Below are positions 54,601-63,998 of a stretch of DNA of 64,000 nucleotides, piece after piece. The notes beneath the pieces were generated by a model. The model did no database searches. It was not told the origin of the DNA and saw only the letters and a program-made list of their open reading frames with translations. Positions within the stretch are counted from its first letter, which is position 1. The number at the start of each line of letters is the position of its first letter. Source of the stretch: Siphonodentalium dalli (taxonomy: Eukaryota; Mollusca; Scaphopoda; Gadilida; Siphonodentaliidae). The DNA lies in the NCBI GenBank assembly GCA_032622095.1, contig CP136069.1:202724690-202788689 (forward strand). Direction: 5' to 3'. The translations under genes were made by a program, and so were the position numbers.

Positions 54601-57138
54601 ATAATGCAGAATGAACTTTAACCGAACAAAGTCTTAAATAATAAAATGAGATATTCCCCACTGGATTTCTTCACACTGTGTGCACATGCAGATGAGATAT
54701 TCCCCATTGGATTTCTTCACACTGTGTGCACATGCTGATGAGATATTCCCCACTGGATTTCTTCACACTGTGTGCACATGCTGATGAGATATTCCCCACT
54801 GGATTTCTTCACACTGTGTGCACATGCTGATGAGATATTCCCCACTGGATTTCTTCACACTGTGTGCACATGCTGATGAGATATTCCCCACTGGATTTCT
54901 TCACACTGTGTGCACATGCTGATGAGATATTCCCCACTGGATTTCTTCACACTGTGTGCACATGCTGATGAGATATTCCCCACTGGATTACTGTGTGCAC
55001 ATGCTGATGAGATATTCCCCACTGGATTTCTTCACACTGTGTGCATATGCTGATGAGATATTCCCCACTGGATTTCTTCACACTGTGTGCACATGCTGAT
55101 GACAGTGATCAGACCAGCGTAACAGGGGACAGAACTGTACCATGCAGTTTTGTATATGAGCAGACATGACACAGGACGGTATAGGTTACATTGGAGTAAT
55201 TATTTCCCATAGGCCTCAGTGTTAACATATAATGGCCTGCAGCCCTGACTATCCACGAACTGTGATAAATGAGTACATGGTCACCAGGATTGGCATTTGC
55301 GCAAAGTTTCTGCATGAAAAAAATCATATCGTCGACCATGGAATGTACCTTTAAATTTGGGATTTATAATCGAGAGTCAGAATTGCATGAAAAAAATATT
55401 GACATTTTTTACCTCCCCCAAAAAAAAAAAAATCTAGGAACCACGTGCTTTACAATGTGCCAATGTTTTGTTTGAAGTCTGAAATTTCAAGAGGAGTAAT
55501 TGCATGTATTTTATATGTTTAAATATCGAAACTACTATTAACCAACCAGAGCCCAGAATTTTTTTAATTCTCTCCTGCATCTTGGTCCAAAATCCGTTGG
55601 AGGGCGCTACCAATCGAATTACTCCACTGTAACCTATAGGTGTATCTGTTGTGGTATAAAATAATCACATTCGGTCATGTAAACGGCGCCTGCATATTCC
55701 ACACAGGGGTAAACCAGAGGGGGGGTCTGTGGGTATAGCCCCCCGGTTGGGAGGGTTAATGCCCCTGCATTTGTAGCTTCGGTATCCTATAGCCCCCCCC
55801 CTGTTCCACAGTCAATTAGTTCCATTGCATTTTAGAATAGAATGTTAGAAGGTCGCAGAAGGGAATTAACCATTTAAACGGAGGTACTTTCCAAAAGAAA
55901 GAAAACAAATGATTTGTATGAATAACAATTGGCTGTTATTTATCACATACCCTGTAGTTATTTATCACATACCCGGAAGTTATTTAACACATACCCGGTA
56001 GCTATTTATCATATACCCGGTCATTATTGATAACATTCCCGGTAGTTATTTATCATATACCCGGTAGTTATTTATCACATTCCCGGTAGTTATTTATCAC
56101 ATTCCCGGTAGTTATTTATCACATACCCGGTAGTTATTTATCACATTCCCGGTAGCTATTTATCACATTCCCGGTAGTTATTTATCACATTCCCGGTAGT
56201 TATTTATCACATTCCCGGTAGTTATTTATCACATACCCGGTTATTTATCACATACCCGGTAGTTATTTATCACATTCCCGGTAGTTATTTATCACATACC
56301 CGGTAGTTATTTATCACATACCCGGTAGTTATTTATCACATACCCGGTAGTTATTTATCATATACCCGGTAGTTATTTATGATATCCCCGGTAGTTATTT
56401 ATCATATACCCGGTAGTTATTTATCACATTCCCGGTAGTTATTTATCACATTCCCGGTAGTTATTTATCATATACCCGGTAGTTATTTATCACATACCCG
56501 GTAGTTATTTATCACATACCCGGTAGTTATTTATCACATACCCTGTAGTTATTTATCACATACCCGGTAGTTATTTATCACATTCCCGGTAGCTATTTAT
56601 CACATTCCCGGTAGTTATTTATCACATTCCCGGTAGTTATTTATAACATTACCGCTAGTTATTTATCACATTCCCGGTAGTTATTTATCACATACCCGGT
56701 CATTATTGATAACATTCCCGGTAGTTATTATCACGGTAGTTATACTTTCGATTCAACCATCAAGTTTAAAATGGTGTGTTTGTTTACTGAATTTGGGGCC
56801 GGCTGCCGACTGAGACGCGTGCAAATTCGAGGACATTTTCTAAGCAAGCTTATATAGTTCATACAAAGGGGACGCCTTTACACAACGAAACTCCACTTAT
56901 GTTGTATTTATGAGCATCTTGATTTTTTCAGGGTTCGGCCATGATCTAACAAAAAGCTTATCTACACAAACTGAAGCGACCGTGATTGCCGGATGTTTGG
57001 ATGATTTCTCCGCAGGCGCGACAACTCTATCCAAACTAAAAAATGTCCACGTGGTTAAATTGGATATAACTGATGATGACAATGTGCATCGATGTCTGAA
57101 AGAAGTCACAAATATCCTAAAAGAGAAGAGTATTCAAG
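42466..57138 (+). CDS. Gene 2 (5' part): membrane-anchored short-chain dehydrogenase, RDH/HSD17B6/BDH1-like
   Basis: Exon 1 (42466-42673, 208 nt) and exon 2 (56932-57138, 207 nt) join in phase 1 across a 14.3-kb intron (donor GTAAGA, acceptor TTTTTTCAG). Residues about 12-45 are hydrophobic, an N-terminal membrane anchor. Then comes VLITGCDTG, completed by exon 2 as the nucleotide-binding TGxxxGFG motif, followed by VIAGCL and VVKLDITDD, which match the 'vfAgCL' and 'vklDvTd' strands of this SDR subfamily. Family role: NAD(P)-dependent oxidation or reduction of retinol, steroid or hydroxy-acid substrates; the substrate here is unknown. Exon 2 ends with donor GTGAGA, again phase 1. The NNAG and YxxxK exons must lie beyond the window. 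The upstream ATG is supported by a TATA box 85 bp before it. Confidence 0.82.
42866..45350. repeat. Large minisatellite, 63-64-bp units, block 2
   Basis: About 38 further units of the ACACATTTACCCACTGTGAA / TTGGTTCCCATTTAGAGGTG type, ending in the same variant units (TTAGTGCCTTGATGATGG, then GTGACTGCCTTGGGTCCC) as block 1. This is the duplicated end of block 1. Confidence 0.9.
45746..45753 (+). promoter_or_regulatory. TATA box of duplicated gene 2 promoter (copy 2)
   Basis: TATAAATA at the same 85-bp distance from the copy 2 ATG as in copy 1. The surrounding 400 bp differ from copy 1 by only a few bases. Confidence 0.55.
45831..46037 (+). pseudogene. Duplicated gene 2 exon 1, frameshifted
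   Basis: Near-identical to 42466-42673 but one G is missing in the GTTTTTGGGCTC run (TTTTTGGCTC here). The frame shifts after residue 18 and meets TGA at 45960-45962. Promoter, ATG and donor (GTAAGA) are kept. A downstream in-frame ATG (45959) would restore the glycine motif without the membrane anchor, so an N-truncated cytosolic form is conceivable. It is nearer to exon 2 than the intact copy. Confidence 0.8.
46105..50081. mobile_element. 3.98-kb foldback-type element of inverted GC-rich tandem units in gene 2 intron 1
   Basis: Both ends read TGTGACTAATTACCGCCCGG inwards. From the left, about ten units of roughly 175 bp (GGACCGCCCGGG, TGGACACTATATCTCGACGT, ACTCGCTCGCTCG, CTCCGGCCGG, TTATTAACCCCTC) run to about 47860. 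From about 49030 to the right end about six units run inverted. The middle (47870-49020) is AT-rich with no transposase. No clear target duplication was found. The GC-rich units stand out against the AT-rich surroundings. Confidence 0.7.
48509..48534. repeat. G homopolymer of 26
   Basis: An uninterrupted run of 26 G on the plus strand in the centre of the 46105-50081 element. Its length is prone to sequencing error, and it could form quadruplex structure. Confidence 0.85.
50082..50520. other. Gene 2 intron 1, no distinct feature
   Basis: No gene or repeat was recognised apart from a short TA run near 50190. Confidence 0.35.
50535..50702. repeat. Hairpin, about 75-bp arms
   Basis: ACCGTGAGGTAAGTGGTCAT on the left pairs with ATGACCACTTACCTCACGGT on the right, with the arms extending to TATAAGGATTAACTG / CAGTTAATCCTTATA at the outside and a loop of about 20 nt. 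It may be a small MITE; its ends sit in TA-rich sequence. Confidence 0.8.
50970..52091 (-). pseudogene. Penelope-like polyprotein, 3' part: end of RT, thumb and GIY-YIG endonuclease
   Basis: Starts at the second half of the catalytic motif (DDIFIIW), followed by SIDFLDLTIF, FTKPTDSYQLLH and FHPPKLFNGLIKSQ, all typical of the Penelope RT C-terminal palm and thumb. A linker and the GIY-YIG module follow: YLITCKRC, then YVGQTQT, HLSSVRKK and a short C-terminus. TAA at 51683 and TAA at 51431 (between the two conserved tyrosine-containing halves of the endonuclease) are in-frame; the reading frame is otherwise continuous. Confidence 0.8.
52094..52413. mobile_element. hAT-type MITE inserted in the RT catalytic motif
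   Basis: The ends are CAGGGGCGCCGGAAG and CTTCAGGCGCCCCTG (inverse), flanked by an 8-bp target duplication GTCCAAGA (52086-52093 and 52414-52421). CAGGGGCG ends with 8-bp duplications are typical of hAT elements. Length is 320 bp with no coding capacity. Removing it and one duplication restores continuity across the Leu-Asp-Asp motif. Confidence 0.85.
52414..53477 (-). pseudogene. Penelope-like polyprotein, central RT part
   Basis: Carries VIKHCDKGSSLVIMSKENY, KPECNNRTFYLLPKIHKP and GRPIISA (motif 1-2), then after a one-base shift near 52860 KPIATRHPSYLKATEDFL, VESVYTNI (motif A region), VSGCSMGKKFSQNFASIFV (motif B) and YYRFLD, where the MITE cuts in. Motif A normally has 'D..sLYTNIP'; here the leading Asp position reads Gly-Val-Glu, another sign of decay. 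Confidence 0.75.
53509..53637 (+). mobile_element. 5'-truncated retroposon (LINE or SINE tail), 129 bp
   Basis: Flanked by a perfect 15-bp duplication TCAACAACATGTGGT (53494-53508 and 53638-53652). It ends GGGGCAAATAAATATTG, then an A-rich tail with AAAAAAA. Variable-length duplication plus an A-rich 3' end is the signature of target-primed reverse transcription. The source family was not identified. Confidence 0.8.
53653..54276 (-). pseudogene. Penelope-like polyprotein, N-terminal part
   Basis: The upstream frame (54276-53872) is rich in Gln/Asn/Thr and ends in a stop. A second frame carries LSLSAGEKSLLRYGLTFVPT, the conserved block N-terminal to Penelope RTs, running to the 53509-53637 insertion and continuing after it. 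Confidence 0.65.
54640..55105. repeat. Minisatellite, 46-bp unit
   Basis: Ten near-identical copies of GATGAGATATTCCCCACTGG plus ATTTCTTCACACTGTGTGCACATGCT-type sequence. One copy has lost the TTTCTTCAC part near 54989. Confidence 0.95.
55184..55634. mobile_element. MITE related to the TTACACTGG family (TTACATTGGAGTAATT type)
   Basis: Inverted ends GGTTACATTGGAGTAATT and AATTACTCCACTGTAACC. The interior keeps TTTCCCATAGGCCTCAGTG, related to the GCACTGAGGCCTATGG block of copies A and B in inverse orientation. 451 bp, non-coding. Confidence 0.7.
55635..55934. other. Gene 2 intron 1, no distinct feature
   Basis: Contains C- and G-rich runs near 55720-55800 (GAGGGGGGGTCTG, GCCCCCCCCCTG). Nothing else was recognised. 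Confidence 0.35.
55935..56745. repeat. Minisatellite, 22-bp unit
   Basis: About 36 copies of CACATACCCGGTAGTTATTT AT with CATTCCC variants, ending about 190 bp before gene 2 exon 2. Confidence 0.95.
56932..57138 (+). CDS. Gene 2 exon 2
   Basis: It runs from acceptor TTTTTTCAG to donor GTGAGA. It encodes FGHDLTKSLS, VIAGCLDDFSAG, VHVVKLDITDDD and ends KEKSIQG with the split Gly codon, phase 1 on both sides. A 53-bp minisatellite starts only about 80 bp into the next intron and a 22-bp one ends about 190 bp upstream. Confidence 0.82.
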
Positions 57139-57221
57139 GTGAGAGAATTTAAGAAATTAATGTTGTATGAGTGCTTTATTGACGGGTGTTGTATAGTGCG
57201 GTGGCCGTTGTGCTCCAACAG

Positions 57222-58310
57222 TCACAATGACATATCCCTCAATAAAACACAATCAAACTACATTCATTACGACCACAGCGACATACCCCTCCATAAAACA
57301 CAATCACACTACATTCATTACGACCACACCGACAGCGGACATATACCCCTCAATAAAACACAATCAAACTGCATTCGTTACGATCACACCGACATACCCC
57401 TCAATAAAACACAATCAAACTATATATGCATTCATTACAACCACAGCGACACATCCCTCAATAAAACACAATCAAACTACACATTCATTACGGCCACATC
57501 GACATACCCCTCTATAAAACACAACCACACTACATTCATTACGACCACACCGACATACCCCTCAATAAAACACAATCAAACTACACATTCATTACGACCA
57601 CACCGACATACCCCTCCATAAAACACAATCACACTACATTCATTACTACCACAGCGACATACCCCTCAATAAAACACAATCAAACTACACTCATTACGAC
57701 AACACCGACATGCCCCTCAATAAAACATAATCAAACTACACATTCATTACGACCACAGCGACATACCCCTCCATAAAACACAATCACACTACATTCATTA
57801 CAACCACAGCGACATACCCCTCAATAAACACAATCAAACTACAAATAAAACACAATCAAACTACATTCATTACGACCACATCGACATACCCCTCAATAAA
57901 ACACAATCAAACTACACATTCATTACGACCACACCGACATGCCCCTCAATAAAACATAATCAAACTACATATTCATTACGACCACAGCGGCGCACTCCTC
58001 AATAAAACACACTCAAACTACATTCATTACGACAACACCGACATGCCCCTCAATAAAACATAATCAAACTACACATTCATTACGACCACAGCGACATACC
58101 CCTCCATAAAACACAATCACACTACATTCATTACAACCACAGCGACATACCCCTCAATAAACACAATCAAACTACAAATAAAACACAATCAAACTACATT
58201 CATTACGACCACATCGACATACCCCTCAATAAAACACAATCAAACTACATATTCATTACGACCACAGCGGCGCACTCCTCAATAAAACACACTCAAACTA
58301 CATTCATTTC
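57222..58310. repeat. Tandem repeat, about 50-57-bp unit
   Basis: About 20 copies built from CCTCAATAAAACACAATCAA, ACTACATTCATTACGACCAC and AGCGACATACC, with length variants. A block (about 57700-57990) recurs nearly unchanged at 58030-58290, showing a recent higher-order duplication. It contains many AATAAA hexamers on the plus strand within gene 2 intron 2. Confidence 0.9.
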
Positions 58311-58620
58311 TTATATTTGTATAGCTTTATACTTATTAATTTCTGCAAACTCAGCTGATCTGTTTTATGAATCTGTCTGCAGTTTTGATAGTATACCATG
58401 CTGCACAGTGTTTATACATGTACCTCAAAACATTATTTTCCAACTAATTCACAGCATTTTGGCCAAAACGTGGCGGTTTTTGGGACCGGAGACTATGTAT
58501 CCTGTAACATTAAGTATTAATTGGGGATGGGGTCAATTGTTTTTAATTGCGGTCGGGAATTCTTGATTTGTTTTCATTATAAATGTTGGATTACGATCAC
58601 GATTGACTAATTACCACGAA
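58311..58620. other. Gene 2 intron 2, no distinct feature
   Basis: Unique-looking sequence between two tandem arrays. No exon was recognised, although a conserved SDR exon (NNAG motif) was looked for. Confidence 0.35.
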
Positions 58621-59075
58621 ATTACGAATATGGTATACCCTACGATCGTTTGTGTACGAATATGGTATACCCTACGATCGTTTGTGTACGAATATGGTAT
58701 ACCCTACGATCGTTTGTGTACGAATATGGTATACCCTACGATCGTTTGTGTACGAATATGGTATACCCTACGATCGTTTGTGTACGAATATGGTATACCC
58801 TACGATCGTTTGTGTACGAATATGGTATACCCTACGATCGTTTGTGTACGAATATGGTATACCCTACGATCGTTTGTGTACGAATATGGTATACCCTACG
58901 ATCGTTTGTGTACGAATATGGTATACCCTACGATCGTTTGTGTACGAATATGGTATACCCTACGATCGTTTGTGTACGAATATGGTATACCCTACGATCG
59001 TTTGTGTACGAATATGGTATACCCTACGATCGTTTGTGTACGAATATGGTATAACCTACGATCCTTTGTGTATGG
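58621..59075. repeat. Minisatellite, 32-bp unit
   Basis: About 14 almost perfect copies of ACGAATATGGTATACCCTAC plus GATCGTTTGTGT. All three plus frames stay open because the unit has no stop in any frame. Codon meaning rotates every unit, so this is not a protein gene. Confidence 0.95.
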
Positions 59076-59116
59076 AGTATAATTAATCACAATCATCCCA
59101 CGAAGTATCTAAATAA

Positions 59117-59529
59117 TGTGTGACCCGCCATATCAAATCCAGTCGGGATTTTTTTTACCCTGTGCCAATGCATTCTTTTATATATGCGAGTCGACCATAG
59201 GTCGCCTCGCATATATAAGAGAATGCATTGGCCTAACAATTTTTTATCATTTTGTTTAAATAAATGTTTCTTACAATTTTTAGGACATAAAATAAAAAAC
59301 ATCCATTACCCTGCAGGGAGCCCCACACATATATAGAAGCATATAGAAGCGTGTCGTCTGCTCATGTATGTGTCTGGGGCTCTGTATGGGTGAAATTATA
59401 AAATTGTTAAAGAATACAAGAAAAAATTATTAAAATTGTAAAAAATTGTTAGGCCAATGCATTCTCTTATATATGCGAGGCGACCTATGGTCGACTCGCA
59501 TATATAAGAGAATGCATTGGCACAGGGTG
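59117..59529. mobile_element. MITE, GTGACCCGCC-type, copy 3 (right end lost)
   Basis: It starts TGTGTGACCCGCCATATC, lacks the GAAGTCGG part, and contains both palindromes (about 59165-59232 and 59455-59520). It ends GGCACAGGGTGAAAA without the inverted terminus. The interior is inverted relative to copies 1 and 2 (TTTTATCATTTTGTTTAAAT on the left). Confidence 0.8.
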
Positions 59530-59739
59530 AAAAAACGAAATAGTGCTTCTGAATCCATAGAGTACACTAATAGACGAGATATTCCATCTGTTCTTCGTCC
59601 CGTTCCGAGAACGTGTTTGTTTCTTATATTTTTCGGTAATGAATTAATTAACTCAGTTGTGAATTAACACGCGTTAGAGTTGACAAACATATTTACATTA
59701 TTTATATATCATAATGTTGTAAGATCACCAGAATTAATA

Positions 59740-60070
59740 TCATCAACATCATCATCGTTGTCAACGTCATCGTCGTCGTCATCATTATCAATTTCAACAT
59801 CAACATCATCGTCATCGTCATAATCATCATCATCATCATACACCATGTGCGTCATCATCATCCACCATGATCATAGTCTTCATCATCATCATCGTCGTCA
59901 TCATAATAGTCATCATCATCATCATCGTCGTCGTTGTTTCATTAGCATCATCATAATTATCGTTTCATCATCATCATCATCATCATTATCATCAACATTT
60001 ACACCATCATCAAAATCAACAACAACAACAGCAGCAGAAACAACAACAACATTATTAACAACAATTATAT
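59740..60070. repeat. ATC/CAT trinucleotide microsatellite region
   Basis: Long imperfect runs of ATC and related triplets with CGT interruptions, then AAC/AGC triplets near 60020-60060. Confidence 0.9.
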
Positions 60071-60885
60071 AGCAACGACGTCAGCTAAACCACGAATCAT
60101 CATCATAGTAATTATATCATCATCTGTATCATCTGTATCAACAGCTCGTTTCTTATGTATCAGTCCTATCATAACCAAATGCATAATCCTTTTGAATTTC
60201 TGGATTATGTGAAACTAGTAGTATGTCAAATGTCTAGAAGGTTGGTCCCAGAGCCAATGCGGCAACCTTTCGTTTATGCCGGTTAAAATCAGAGGCGGCA
60301 TAAACATTACACATGTAGACCATGGAAGGGAACTCAAGGGCTGTTGTCTTTTTGTAACCATGGTAACCGTAATAATTAAAATGAAGAGAAAGCAGTGAGT
60401 AGTTTCCATTTAGCATAAAGATAACGCAATGTGCGTTTTTCGAACAGCTGCGAATTATTTCGTCCCCGAATCCGGATACAAATGGCGTACGGTACTAACA
60501 AGCTGCCCGGGTCGGAATATCGTACTCGAAGTTGAGTTTTCTGTAACTTCGATGCATCTTTCTGTGACATAATTATAATTAATGGTTGTATAACGGTAAG
60601 ATATACTCAGAACGACACGAGTACGTTAATGGGTCTGTTGATACGGCGCGAGTGCTAGTGTGGAAGAATAGAACGAGGACCACAGCCTCGAGTTCTATCC
60701 TTCCATTCGCATCTCGTTGATGTAAAATGACGTACATGACGTTCGCCTCAACCATGAAACCGGAACTATAAAATAAAAGCATCATCACACATGATGCCTA
60801 AATAAACCTTCTAAGTCTGTATTTTTAATGCACGGATTCAAGGACGCGAAGAGTGTAATAAACACAGAACGACACGAGTAGTAAT
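60071..60885. other. No gene recognised
   Basis: Contains a short imperfect inverted pair near 60655-60705 (AGAACGAGGACC..CTCGAGTTCTATCC). Short open frames look random. ACGACACGAGTA occurs at 60612 and again at 60868. Confidence 0.35.
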
Positions 60886-61147
60886 GGGGGCCACTATGGC
60901 CCAGTACCCCCCAGTGGGGGCCACTATGGCCCAGTACCCCCCAGTGGGGGCCACTATGGCCCAGTACCCCCCTGTGGGGGCCACTATGGCCCAGTACCCC
61001 CCAGTGGGGGCCACTATGGCCCAGTATCGAATACTGGACCATCTAGGACCATAGATGGTCCAGTATTCGATACTGGGCCATAGTGGCCCCCACTGGGGGG
61101 TACTGGGCCATAGTGGCCCCCACTGGGCGGTACTGGGCCATAGTTAC
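60886..61147. repeat. Palindromic array of 36-bp GC-rich units
   Basis: Four units of GGGGGCCACTATGGCCCAGT plus ACCCCCCAGT run rightwards from 60886. A sharp centre at about 61031-61070 (GAATACTGGACCATC / GATGGTCCAGTATTC) is followed by the same units inverted to 61147. The centre can fold perfectly. Confidence 0.9.
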
Positions 61148-61588
61148 CCCCTGAGGATAGATGTTCCTGTCATTGATGTGACATTTCTGATCGAAAAAAT
61201 GAAAATGGACTTAGACATTTTTTCATTACTATTTTAAAGTTTGTATAATTCTGACCAGAGATGACACATCGACACGAACAGATTCAATTGGTGGGGTCCT
61301 ACAGTGAAAACGATTTTGTTGAAATTTATCATTTATTTTTCAAAAACAAGAACAAGAACAATGAACAATAATATATTATTATACATCAATAATATTAACA
61401 AAGAACAATAATTTATGTACAAAACAAGGTCTCAGATTTGAAGAAACTTAATTGAACATCCTACAACATCCTACGCTGAATCAATAACAAAAGAGTCTAT
61501 TTTGTGGAGTTGTTGACACATTCGTTGTTATTTGGTCGTCGTCTTCTTTGCGTTGTATGTATATCAGCCGTCGATGTCCTGGTGAAGT
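61148..61588. other. Non-coding stretch left of the Polinton protease
   Basis: AT-rich with 'AACAAGAACAATAAT'-type runs near 61340-61410. It could hold the 3' UTR or terminal region of the Polinton. No inverted terminal repeat can be tested because the other end is outside the window. Confidence 0.35.
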
Positions 61589-62062
61589 TTAATTCAACAG
61601 CAAATTTGCTTTTCTGTATAATCGACCATAGTGCTTTCCAAACCATCGAACTATTGTTCTGTCATTCTTGAAGAAATCCCGAGAATTGAATAATCGTTTC
61701 ATCCTCTTTCCTTTCATCATGTGGTGGAGTGCGAATATACAATATAATCCACACACATTTGTCGCACGATGTTGATATCGTGTTGTATTCATAGTCCATG
61801 CTGATGAGTTCCTTTTTATGAATGGTAACATATATCGTCTCGGTGGTGGTAGTCCAAATGAGTCGAAGTATACAGCTGATCTTCCCTTGAATAACATCAA
61901 TGTCCAGTGTTCTCCTGGCTGATCCGATGAGTGCGTGTTCACAATATATGCTTGAATATGCTGTGGTTTCTTCTCTGGTAACAGATCTCTAGCACAAACA
62001 TGTGTGTTAAGTTTACACAACCAGGAATTGTCCAGAATATATTGAAGTTCAGCTGTCTGCAT
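61589..62062 (-). CDS. Polinton adenain-like cysteine protease (PRO)
   Basis: 157 codons, intact. The catalytic pattern of the adenovirus-protease/Ulp1 fold is visible: His52 in GEHWTLML, Asp67 in YFDSFG, and the nucleophile Cys104 in NVCGLYC. In this family the enzyme processes capsid proteins during virion assembly. The start at 62062 overlaps the end of the preceding gene by 14 nt. No break is seen, in contrast to the capsid gene. Confidence 0.88.
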   Translation of the reverse strand: MQTAELQYILDNSWLCKLNTHVCARDLLPEKKPQHIQAYIVNTHSSDQPGEHWTLMLFKGRSAVYFDSFGLPPPRRYMLPFIKRNSSAWTMNTTRYQHRATNVCGLYCIFALHHMMKGKRMKRLFNSRDFFKNDRTIVRWFGKHYGRLYRKANLLLN

Positions 62063-62507
62063 CGTTGTAATTCTCTTTGACTCGCTGTGACCACATCAGA
62101 GTCCACTCTGCGTCGAATTTTTTGCGGTTGAGCTCCAAACTGTTTCTCAGATGATCCCACATGATGAATGCTTCGAACTTCTCCTTGCAGTGTGGGTTTA
62201 ACCATATCAGCTTCGGGAACCATCTTTCCATAACATTGTATATGTCAAGTTTAATCAGCGCTAAGTCGATAAACTGGTTTGTCCAATCATCAGTTGTAGA
62301 GAACAAACACAGAACATGTTCACGTTGACTAGGATGTTCTATTTTACATCCTTCACAGTTTGCTGACACTTCCTTGCGAATAAGTTCTTGTAGTTCTTCA
62401 ATCATAGCGTTGTTGAGTGTGTCCAAGATCAGGTTCCATCTCGGAGCAAAGTTTTGTGAACGTTGGTATTCTTCATAGTAGTTCCATAGCTGTGATGTGA
62501 ACTCCAT
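62049..62507 (-). CDS. Polinton hypothetical protein between capsid and protease
   Basis: 152 codons starting MEFTSQLWNYYEEYQ, rich in aromatic and acidic residues, with a CEGC pair (residues about 51-54) and a C-terminal charged helix. It begins one base after the capsid stop and overlaps the protease start. Its position suggests a role in morphogenesis, possibly as a minor virion protein, but no fold is recognised. Confidence 0.6.
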   Translation of the reverse strand: MEFTSQLWNYYEEYQRSQNFAPRWNLILDTLNNAMIEELQELIRKEVSANCEGCKIEHPSQREHVLCLFSTTDDWTNQFIDLALIKLDIYNVMERWFPKLIWLNPHCKEKFEAFIMWDHLRNSLELNRKKFDAEWTLMWSQRVKENYNDADS

Positions 62508-62508
62508 C

Positions 62509-63813
62509 CTAATAGTCAGTAAGCACTTCTCTCAAAGCTGTGATCTCTATTTCACTGTCAAATTCAGCATACACCAAAACGTTGACGGCTGTAGTGAGAG
62601 CTGTCAAGAATTGAAGCTCCAAACGCAGGTTCCCTGTCTTTATAGGATGTAGATGTCCCTCGTCGCTTCCTTGGTCCGGTGTCAAGTCGAAACCCCACAA
62701 ACAATAACCATTCATATATTCTTCTAAATTAATGGCAATTGATTTGTTAACACCAAACATTCCTAAAGATTGATACAAAGATAAATATGATCTGAGACAT
62801 TGTTTTGTTGCGAAGTTTGGTTCAAATGGACGGTTATGTATTGTATGACCGTCTTGACTAACTTCCAATTTATTCAAACTGAAATGTTTGAAGTGGAATG
62901 GATTGGTACCCAAATCTCCATTCATATCTTTATTTTCGACCAACGCAATAAAAAGTCTCTTTGGTAATTGTCCTTGAAATAAGTGGTCTTCAATTTTTTA
63001 TCTAAGTCCAGTACTAATTGTGAAAGTTTTTATTTCTACTCGTCTGATAGGTATTTTCATTTTTGACTGGACAATTTCTTGATTTAATTTATTTGAGACA
63101 GCTGGAAAGAGACTAACTGTTCTGACATGGAACACTGCTGATTCGAAAACAATTTGTCCATCCTCGGAGCCAATGAGGCAAAATTTTGATGGTGATCTGT
63201 TTAATCTGATACGAATTTCAATTCCATTTGGTAAATATTTTTCTTGAAGAAACAGATCAGTGTGTAAGCGTCCACATAGTTCAACAATTTTACTACCACC
63301 GATCAAACTTTCTCTAGAAGTTAATCCAGCATTAGTACCACCTTTGGTACTCTCTTCAAAATGTTCTGCTGTATCGCCATACCACATTTCTAAATTTGCT
63401 AATTGATTATCTTTATATTCTAGAGAGTATCCCAACAGATTTTCGAAATATGCTCGGTATGGGTAAGTGTCAGAATTCGAAGTTATCAATTTGTTGTTCA
63501 AGTAAACATCGATACTGCTGAACATACTATGAAAGAAATTGTTAACAGGTGCTAATTCCGTACCAGCCCCCAAATTAGTTCCATCTTTTTTTGTAATTTT
63601 GAATTTCACATAAAGATAAGATTGATTAATATCTGTCCACTTTTCGGTTTGAGATGGTATGACAAACTCTATCGGAGAAGAATTATTCAGCGGTGCAATC
63701 GGATGATTTTCGATCCACTGTGATTCTGACATTGTAGCCACCGTTGGTGGAACATGTGTTATATCAAGTTCCGATTTATTGCATTCGCATGATCCATTTA
63801 CCATTTGTGCCAT
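62509..63813 (-). pseudogene. Polinton major capsid protein (hexon-like), interrupted by one in-frame TAA
   Basis: The first part (63813-62998) begins MAQMVNGSCECNKSELD and contains the SPIEFVIP and YLYVKFKI strands typical of Polinton double-jelly-roll capsid proteins (annotated in databases as F54H12.2-like). The second part (to 62509, ending with TDY and a stop) carries GVNKSIAINLEEY and GYCLWGFDLTPD. The two parts are in the same frame, separated only by TAA at 63000-62998. It would be about 434 codons in total, within the expected family range. A single substitution or sequencing error could explain the stop. The protein would form the capsid shell. Confidence 0.82.
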
Positions 63814-63815
63814 GA

Positions 63816-63998
63816 TTAATCAAAAAAATCAAGAGCTCGACTGCTAGAATGTTTTTTCGACTGACTTTTTCGGCGTTTGACAGCTGAATGATTCATTTTT
63901 GAATTCGCTACTCTTTTTCTAGGTTTTTGTCTCGAGTTCAAAATTTGATTTTTAGCTTGTGTGCCAAAAGATTTTAAAGCTTTTTTACCTTCAGACAT
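63816..63998 (-). CDS. Polinton small basic protein
   Basis: 60 codons, starting MSEGKKALKSFG, with about one third Lys/Arg (KPRKRVAN, VKRRKSQSKK) and ending LDFFD. It ends two bases before the capsid start. Short Arg/Lys-rich proteins at this position resemble DNA-condensing core peptides of adenovirus-like particles. This is an inference from composition and position only. Confidence 0.6.
   Translation of the reverse strand: MSEGKKALKSFGTQAKNQILNSRQKPRKRVANSKMNHSAVKRRKSQSKKHSSSRALDFFD

Noticed and set aside
58603-59086. Open frames of 134-159 codons in all three plus-strand frames
   Set aside because: They arise from a 32-bp repeat without stop codons in any frame. The peptide repeats every 96 bp only because 32 is not divisible by 3. 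No start context or homologue.
9803-63000. Reassigned stop codons, suggested by several in-frame TAG/TAA in otherwise good frames
   Set aside because: Most cases are in decayed mobile elements that also have frameshifts and insertions, and TAA and TAG are both involved. Gene 1 and gene 2 exons otherwise use the standard code and end in TGA or are open.
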